Below are positions 59,486-64,000 of a DNA stretch of 64,000 nucleotides, piece after piece (the first letter of the stretch is position 1; every line of letters starts with the position of its first letter). The notes below the pieces were generated by a model that saw only the letters and a list, made by a program, of their open reading frames with translations, searched no databases and was not told where the DNA came from. The DNA lies in the NCBI RefSeq assembly GCF_051842935.1, contig NZ_JBPXRR010000001.1, positions 2,108,001 through 2,172,000 of the forward strand. Reading direction: 5' to 3'. A program made the translations under genes and the position numbers. The DNA comes from Pseudalkalibacillus sp051842935. GTDB taxonomy: Bacteria > Bacillota > Bacilli > Bacillales > Fictibacillaceae.

Positions 59486-60493
59486 CTATTCTGTATACAA
59501 ATATTTGATTTGAGGTGTGTTCGTCTCACTCATCAACTTTTGGATGCCTAAAATGTCGCCATTCGGCTGGAACAGTTTTTGAGCTGTCATGTTCAAGAAG
59601 GAATTCAATCCGAAATTTTGTTCATAACGGACAACCTTCAGATGAGAGTTTCCAAGATCTTTTTTCATCTTAGTAATCGCATCGTCCAGATCGCCAAGCT
59701 CATCAACCAACTGGAGTTCCTTCGCCTGGCGGCCGTCATAGACTCGACCATCTGCTAGTTCACGCACTTTATTCTCATTCATGTCACGTCCAGACGCGAT
59801 GACATTCACAAACTCGTTATACGAATTATCCACGATGGATTGGAGGATTTCCCTTTCATCCTCAGACATCTCACGTGTTGGCGAGAGGATGTCCTTATGC
59901 TCACCGCTCTTGATCGTTTCCCATTTCACGCCAAGCTTTTCAGCAAGCTCTCCATAATTCATCGACTGGATGATGACACCGAGCGATCCGGTCAAAGTGG
60001 AAGGGTGTGCGATGATTTTATCGGCAGGAGCGGCAATGTAATAACCTCCAGAAGCCGCCATACTTCCCATTGATATGTAAACTGGTTTCTTGGATTTCTC
60101 CTGAATCGTTTTGATCTGGTCGTGAATCTCAGCACTTTCGACCACTCCACCACCAGGGGAATTCACACGGATGATGATCCCTTCGACATTCGCATTTTCT
60201 CCTGCATATTCCAGCATATCGAGAAATTGTCTATGATTATAGCCAGGGGATTGGAAAAATGATGTGGCATCGCCTGTATCCTGGATGACCCCATCTACCT
60301 CCAACACGACAATGCTGTTCTGACTACTGCCTTTCTCTACAACTTGCTCGACAAATGGTTCTTCTTCAAAAAATGCGTTGCTTTGTAATTTTCCGAAGTT
60401 CGCATCTGCCATCACGGACAATCCATTTATGATGATTGAGCCAATCAGCAGCACAGCTGCAATTCCTAAAGCCGCCCAACGTTTTCCGTTCAA
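59486..60493 (-). CDS. sppA: Signal peptide peptidase SppA
   Basis: Membrane serine protease that clears signal peptides and protects against lantibiotics. 335 residues: one N-terminal membrane helix, VLEVDGVIQDTG, VNSPGGGVVESAEIHDQI, the nucleophile Ser in SMAASGGYYIAAP near 147, and the catalytic Lys region LTGSLGVIIQS followed by KSGEHKDILSP near 199. TTG 60493 with GAGGGGGC before it gives NGKRW at the N-terminus and the B. subtilis length; an upstream frame to 60538 has no ribosome site. Confidence 0.93.
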   Translation of the reverse strand: MNGKRWAALGIAAVLLIGSIIINGLSVMADANFGKLQSNAFFEEEPFVEQVVEKGSSQNSIVVLEVDGVIQDTGDATSFFQSPGYNHRQFLDMLEYAGENANVEGIIIRVNSPGGGVVESAEIHDQIKTIQEKSKKPVYISMGSMAASGGYYIAAPADKIIAHPSTLTGSLGVIIQSMNYGELAEKLGVKWETIKSGEHKDILSPTREMSEDEREILQSIVDNSYNEFVNVIASGRDMNENKVRELADGRVYDGRQAKELQLVDELGDLDDAITKMKKDLGNSHLKVVRYEQNFGLNSFLNMTAQKLFQPNGDILGIQKLMSETNTPQIKYLYTE

Positions 60494-60686
60494 TTTTGAA
60501 GCCCCCTCGTTCCATTTTATTTTGTAAAGTTTACCCAATACTAGTTAGAATATCATATTTCAGAAGGCAGGATTAAGATTTGACAAAAAAGTTCAGAAAA
60601 CAGATTATGAGTGTACAGGATTAGAAAAAGCGAATAATAAGTAAGCAATTGTAGCTCGATGAAATTCTGTTTACAGGAGGTTTGTG

Positions 60687-61484
60687 ATGGCTGATCGTAA
60701 GAACATCCATTTTTTCTATAAAAAAGGCAGCGAATACGAGGAGAAAATCACCAGACTGAAAAATTTAGCCGTCGATAATGGTTTTACATTGGTAGACGAT
60801 GCTGATGACGCCAACATCATCGCAAGTATCGGAGGGGACGGCACTTTCCTTCAAGCGGTCCGCAAGACCGGGTTCCGGGACGATGTGTTGTATGTTGGAG
60901 TGAGCACAGGACAACTGGGCTTTTATTGTGACTTTGATATCGAAGATCTTTCAGGAATGATTGAAGCGATGATGAACGAACAAGTGGAGGTCCGCCGTTA
61001 TCCGACCATCCAAGTGGATGTGGAACACGACGCTTCCTTCTATTGTTTGAATGAGGTTTCGATCCGATCGGGCATCATCAAGGCATTGTCTCTGGACTTA
61101 TACATTGATGATTTGTTTTTCGAGAGGTTCAAGGGAGACGGAATCATCGTATCCACCCCGACAGGCAGCACAGCGTACAACAAATCATTGGACGGTGCGA
61201 TTGTAGATCCGAAGCTCGCTTGCATGCAGGTCAGTGAGGTCGCTTCCATCAACAACAATCACTATCGGACACTCGGTAGCTCTTTTCTATTGAGTGATGA
61301 ACGTGCACTGGAAATCAGAATGGTCGACGACGGAAACGATTTCCCTGTCATTGGAATGGACAATGAGGCATTAAGCGTCCGCCACGGGGGTACGATACGG
61401 ATCAACCTCTCAGATAAACGAATTAAAACGGTAAAACTGAAGGACAACTCCTTCTGGCATAAAGTGAAACGAAGCTTTCTATAG
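60687..61484 (+). CDS. nadK: NAD kinase, second paralogue type
   Basis: Phosphorylates NAD to NADP. 265 residues with the ATP/polyP motif IASIGGDGTFLQAVRKT near 48, NEVSIRSGIIKA near 122, and STPTGSTAYNKS near 160. It is the NadK2/YtdI form, as VKLKDNSFWHKVKRSFL at the end matches my memory of that paralogue. ATG 60687 follows AGGAGGTTTGTG. Convergent with ytcJ, divergent from sppA. Confidence 0.94.
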   Translation: MADRKNIHFFYKKGSEYEEKITRLKNLAVDNGFTLVDDADDANIIASIGGDGTFLQAVRKTGFRDDVLYVGVSTGQLGFYCDFDIEDLSGMIEAMMNEQVEVRRYPTIQVDVEHDASFYCLNEVSIRSGIIKALSLDLYIDDLFFERFKGDGIIVSTPTGSTAYNKSLDGAIVDPKLACMQVSEVASINNNHYRTLGSSFLLSDERALEIRMVDDGNDFPVIGMDNEALSVRHGGTIRINLSDKRIKTVKLKDNSFWHKVKRSFL

Positions 61485-61516
61485 GAAAAAGGTGACCTGG
61501 CAGGTCACCTTTTTTA
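61484..61516. terminator. Bidirectional terminator between nadK and ytcJ
   Basis: AAAGGTGACCT and AGGTCACCTTT (61488-61512) with T-run at both ends. Confidence 0.9.
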
Positions 61517-61526
61517 CATGAATTGT

Positions 61527-63116
61527 TTATTCAGCAGAGTATACGACTGTATTGTTGACTACGGTCTTTAAAACTTTCACGTGAGGAATCGTTTCAGGGT
61601 CGATCCGGAACAAGTCCTCACTCAGCACAGTGAAATCTGCACTGTATCCATTGTCGATCTGTCCCATTTCTTCTTCTTTTCCAATTGCATAAGCGCTTCC
61701 TTTCGTATACAGCTCCACAGCTTCGTACGGCGTCAACTTCTGTTCAGGATAGTAGCCTTCGTGGCGATCTCCTGGTTTTTTACGCATGACCGCAGCATAG
61801 ATCGTCGCTAAAGGATCCGCTGTTTCAATGGGGGCATCTGAGCCGGATGCACACGGAATTCCCTCTTCAAGCAACGTCTTCCACGCGAAACTATATTGCA
61901 TGCGCTCTTCACCCAACCGCTCGATCACCCATGGAAAATCGGATGCAACGAAATGAGGTTGGATGTCGATGATGACCGGCACTTTTTTCAGCCGTTCAAT
62001 TAAATCTGGACGCACGATTTGTCCATGTACGAAACGGTCCCTCGATCCTTCTGGCGGTGGATTCTCTTCCACGGCATATAAGGCAAACTCCAATGCCAAG
62101 TCTCCGATCGTATGGATGGCGACTGGCATGTTGTATTTCCTTGCCTTTTTGACGAGCTCTTTCAGCTCGGTCAGAGAATGGATTGCTACACCATATGTTT
62201 CCGGCATGTCATTGTATGGCTTGCTTAAATACGCCGTCCTACCTCCGAGTGCCCCATCCGCAAAGATTTTCATTGAACCAAGCTCGACATATCCGTTGGA
62301 AGCACCGACTACATACCCTTGGCCATGCATGTCTTCTACAACCTCATGATGCACGAGCAAGTTCGCTTTGAATTTCAGTTGATCTTCATTCACCACATTT
62401 AAAAACGTCTGATACGTCCTTCCGAACCCTCCATAATAGTTGAGGTCTTCGCTATGTCCGCCGACAATCCCATGCTTCGTCAGATCTTCAATCGACGTTC
62501 TTAATGCACGATCCAAGTATTCCTCCGTCACTTGTGGGATAGCGTTCTTCACAAGGTCCTGAGCCTTGTCCAGAAGGTATCCTGTCGGGGAACCGTTTGA
62601 ATCCCTGACAATCACTCCTCCAGGTGGATCAGGCGTTTCATTTGTTATGCCAGCGAGTTGCAGTGCTTTGGAGTTTGCCAGCAAAGCATGCCGGCAGATC
62701 CTCGTCAACATCATCGGATGATGAGGTGCAATTTCATCTAGCTCAAACCGGTGAAAAATTTTACGATCCACAAAATTGTTCTCATTCCAACCATCACCAA
62801 TGATCCATTCATCTAACGGTGTCGAATAGACCTTCTCTTTCAGCGTCGTTCTCATTTCTTCTGCTGAATGGATGTCTGATAAATCGAGTCGCATGAGCTT
62901 TTCACCATGCCCGATCATATGTAAATGACTGTCTACGAACCCTGGGTACATGACAGCCCCATCTAAGTCTTGTACCTGGTCGATTTCATATTGTTGTTCG
63001 ATTTCTGCGCGATTTCCACACGCCAGGATTTTATCGCCTTCGACCAATACGGCTTCGACGGTGTCCCCTTCTTCTTTCATCGTGTAGATTGTGCCGTTCG
63101 TCCATAACGTTCTCAT
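61527..63116 (-). CDS. ytcJ: Amidohydrolase family 3 protein (YtcJ type)
   Basis: A 529-residue metal-dependent amidohydrolase of the NfdA/YtcJ group that hydrolyses N-formyl or N-acyl compounds. The metal motif PGFVDSHLHMIGHG near 57-70, catalytic Lys/His region HHEVVEDM, HTIGDLALEFAL with His near 336, FVHGQIVRPDL, and the Asp in ASGSDAPIETADPL near 440. ATG 63116 follows GGGGTGTAGTC and matches the length known for YtcJ. Substrate unknown. Confidence 0.9.
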   Translation of the reverse strand: MRTLWTNGTIYTMKEEGDTVEAVLVEGDKILACGNRAEIEQQYEIDQVQDLDGAVMYPGFVDSHLHMIGHGEKLMRLDLSDIHSAEEMRTTLKEKVYSTPLDEWIIGDGWNENNFVDRKIFHRFELDEIAPHHPMMLTRICRHALLANSKALQLAGITNETPDPPGGVIVRDSNGSPTGYLLDKAQDLVKNAIPQVTEEYLDRALRTSIEDLTKHGIVGGHSEDLNYYGGFGRTYQTFLNVVNEDQLKFKANLLVHHEVVEDMHGQGYVVGASNGYVELGSMKIFADGALGGRTAYLSKPYNDMPETYGVAIHSLTELKELVKKARKYNMPVAIHTIGDLALEFALYAVEENPPPEGSRDRFVHGQIVRPDLIERLKKVPVIIDIQPHFVASDFPWVIERLGEERMQYSFAWKTLLEEGIPCASGSDAPIETADPLATIYAAVMRKKPGDRHEGYYPEQKLTPYEAVELYTKGSAYAIGKEEEMGQIDNGYSADFTVLSEDLFRIDPETIPHVKVLKTVVNNTVVYSAE

Positions 63117-63160
63117 GACTACACCCCAATTTTTCTGATTTCGTAACAAAAGCATACCGA

Positions 63161-63175
63161 AATTTTCTGAAAAAA
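63161..63175 (-). promoter_or_regulatory. CodY-like box before ytcJ
   Basis: AATTTTCTGAAAAAA (+ strand) matches the CodY consensus AATTTTCWGAAAATT at 13 of 15. A weaker ATTTTTCTGATTT lies at about 63129-63141, next to the ytcJ start. Confidence 0.4.
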
Positions 63176-63210
63176 TCTATCCAGAAAAGTCGGAGTGCGC
63201 ATAGCACTTT

Positions 63211-63627
63211 TTATTGATTGAGGAAGATGTTTTCCAAGTTCTCGGCGTATTCTTTTTCGAGAGTTCCATACCCTTCTTTTTCATTGTTACTGATAATGGT
63301 GACAGTACCTAAATTCTGTTCGAACCATATTTGATATTCGATCAATCGTTCAGGCATGTTCTTATCATATCTGAAAAATAGAGTCGCCTTTATATCTTCT
63401 TTTCTCGCCATTTTCGGATTAACATTTGGTTCCCACTTGATATGGTGGAAGGCTTCTCTTAACTTTCCTAATGTTTCATCATCTGTGATCATGAAAGGAT
63501 CTCCATAGCTTTCATCTGAGTTAACCACTTGGACATCAATTCTTGAAAGTTGATCCAAATCCAACTTATTTGTGCAACCTACTAGAATAAAACATATGAT
63601 GATTAAGACATAGCTTGCATTTTTCAA
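63211..63627 (-). CDS. Hypothetical lipoprotein
   Basis: A 138-residue secreted lipoprotein: signal helix YVLIIICFILVGC with lipobox LVGC and Cys at about 18, then a soluble domain with DDETLGKLREAFHHIKWEPN and ERLIEYQIWFEQ. TTG 63627 is preceded by CGGGAG 8 nt upstream; a longer frame from 63696 would put extra residues before the signal and starts at the promoter-like region TTGTAT-N15-TATAAT (about 63645-63672). I favour the short form. No family recognised; stands alone between ytcJ and the acyl-CoA synthetase gene. Confidence 0.7.
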   Translation of the reverse strand: MKNASYVLIIICFILVGCTNKLDLDQLSRIDVQVVNSDESYGDPFMITDDETLGKLREAFHHIKWEPNVNPKMARKEDIKATLFFRYDKNMPERLIEYQIWFEQNLGTVTIISNNEKEGYGTLEKEYAENLENIFLNQ

Positions 63628-63697
63628 AAAACCAACTCCCGAATTATACTCTACCTTTAAGTAATACAACGTTTTCCAGGTGAACTCCTTTGACAAT

Positions 63698-63738
63698 ATA
63701 AAAGACAGGCCTAAAAATTAATCAGGCCTGTCTTTTCG
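63698..63738 (-). terminator. Terminator after the acyl-CoA synthetase gene
   Basis: AAAAGACAGGCCT and AGGCCTGTCTTTT form a 13-bp stem (63701-63736) with A/T flanks. Confidence 0.85.
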
Positions 63739-63744
63739 CTACAT

Positions 63745-64000
63745 TTATTTTACTGTCGCTTGATTTTCTTTCATACGGAGTTCGATACGGCGGATTTTAC
63801 CGGATGTGGTTTTCGGCAGCTCCTCGACGAACTCGATTTTACGTGGATATTTGTATGGTGCAGTAAGCTTTTTCACGTGATCTTGAAGAGCTGGAATGAT
63901 ATCGTCAGACGATGCTTCAGATGGATTCTTCAAGACGATGAACGCTTTGACCACATGCCCCCTCACTTCATCAGGGCTTGCAACGACAGCACACTCTTTC
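63745..64000 (-). CDS. Acyl-CoA synthetase (AMP-forming), C-terminal fragment
   Basis: The last 84 or so residues of an ANL-family acyl-CoA synthetase; the gene continues beyond the right edge (in-frame to the boundary as KECAVVASPDEVRGHVVKAF). The C-terminal domain has the A8-A10 parts: EVRGHVVKAFIVL, YKYPRKIEFVEELPKT and the catalytic Lys in TTSGKIRRIELR. It resembles MbcS/YtcI or a medium-chain acyl-CoA synthetase; the substrate cannot be told from this end. Confidence 0.85.
   Translation of the reverse strand, partial: KECAVVASPDEVRGHVVKAFIVLKNPSEASSDDIIPALQDHVKKLTAPYKYPRKIEFVEELPKTTSGKIRRIELRMKENQATVK

Overview
The window is a chromosomal segment of an endospore-forming, low-to-moderate GC Gram-positive bacterium of the family Bacillaceae. 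Evidence is the spore gene set (sspI, ytxC-like, ytaF, ytvI, ytrH, ytrI, ytfJ/GerW), T-box leaders on aminoacyl-tRNA synthetase genes, Bacillus-type replication initiation genes (dnaB, dnaI), PhoPR, and a gene order that follows, from memory, the pheS-to-ytcJ part of the Bacillus subtilis map. Genus is not certain. There is no prophage, CRISPR-cas, defence island, insertion sequence with a transposase, tRNA or rRNA; most genes are on the minus strand.

Layout. 1-4.1 kb: pheT start, pheS with a T-box leader, a SpoU methyltransferase, sspI (+), M42 peptidase. 4.1-7.8 kb: dUTPase-like gene, membrane protein, ysdA, an HNH gene, then the infC-rpmI-rplT operon with L20 leader and AUU start. 7.9-12.2 kb: two overlapping threonyl-tRNA synthetase genes under one T-box. 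12.2-16.2 kb: ytxC, dnaI, dnaB, nrdR. 16.3-23.4 kb: speD, gapB, coaE, ytaF, mutM, polA. 23.9-30.7 kb: phoPR, a MaoC-like protein, and the TCA genes mdh, icd, citZ. 30.9-43.8 kb: ytwI, ytvI (+), fxsA, pyk, pfkA, accA, accD, a FadR-type GntR regulator, malic enzyme, dnaE. 43.9-49 kb: ytrHI (+), nrnA, ytpI (+), ytoI, ytkL. 49.5-54.3 kb: ald, small genes, NhaC antiporter (+), moaB, EcsC-family gene. 54.5-64 kb: ackA, ytxK, tpx, ytfJ-ytfI-yteJ-sppA, nadK (+), ytcJ, a lipoprotein gene and the 3' part of an acyl-CoA synthetase gene.

Metabolically the segment carries much of central carbon flow: glycolysis (pfkA, pyk), gluconeogenesis (gapB), TCA entry (citZ, icd, mdh), overflow (ackA), pyruvate/malate exchange (ytsJ), alanine catabolism (ald) and fatty-acid commitment (accDA). 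Recognisable control sites fit this: tandem CcpN-like boxes before gapB, cre-like boxes before ackA and ald, and a FadR-type palindrome just after a strong promoter before ytsJ-gntR-accDA.

The least ordinary features are: (i) the thrZ-thrS pair, whose editing halves are nearly identical while the catalytic halves are two different types, a mosaic that suggests gene conversion; (ii) three intergenic arrays of hairpin units, all with an exact 52-bp period and with covarying stems; (iii) two intergenic arrays of six units with an exact 21-bp period around a TTTTG-N-CAAAAC core; (iv) the proposed FadR-type regulon for malonyl-CoA and NADPH supply; (v) a long interrupted inverted repeat between the pheS T-box and pheS; (vi) nested intergenic repeats near 49.1-49.4 kb.
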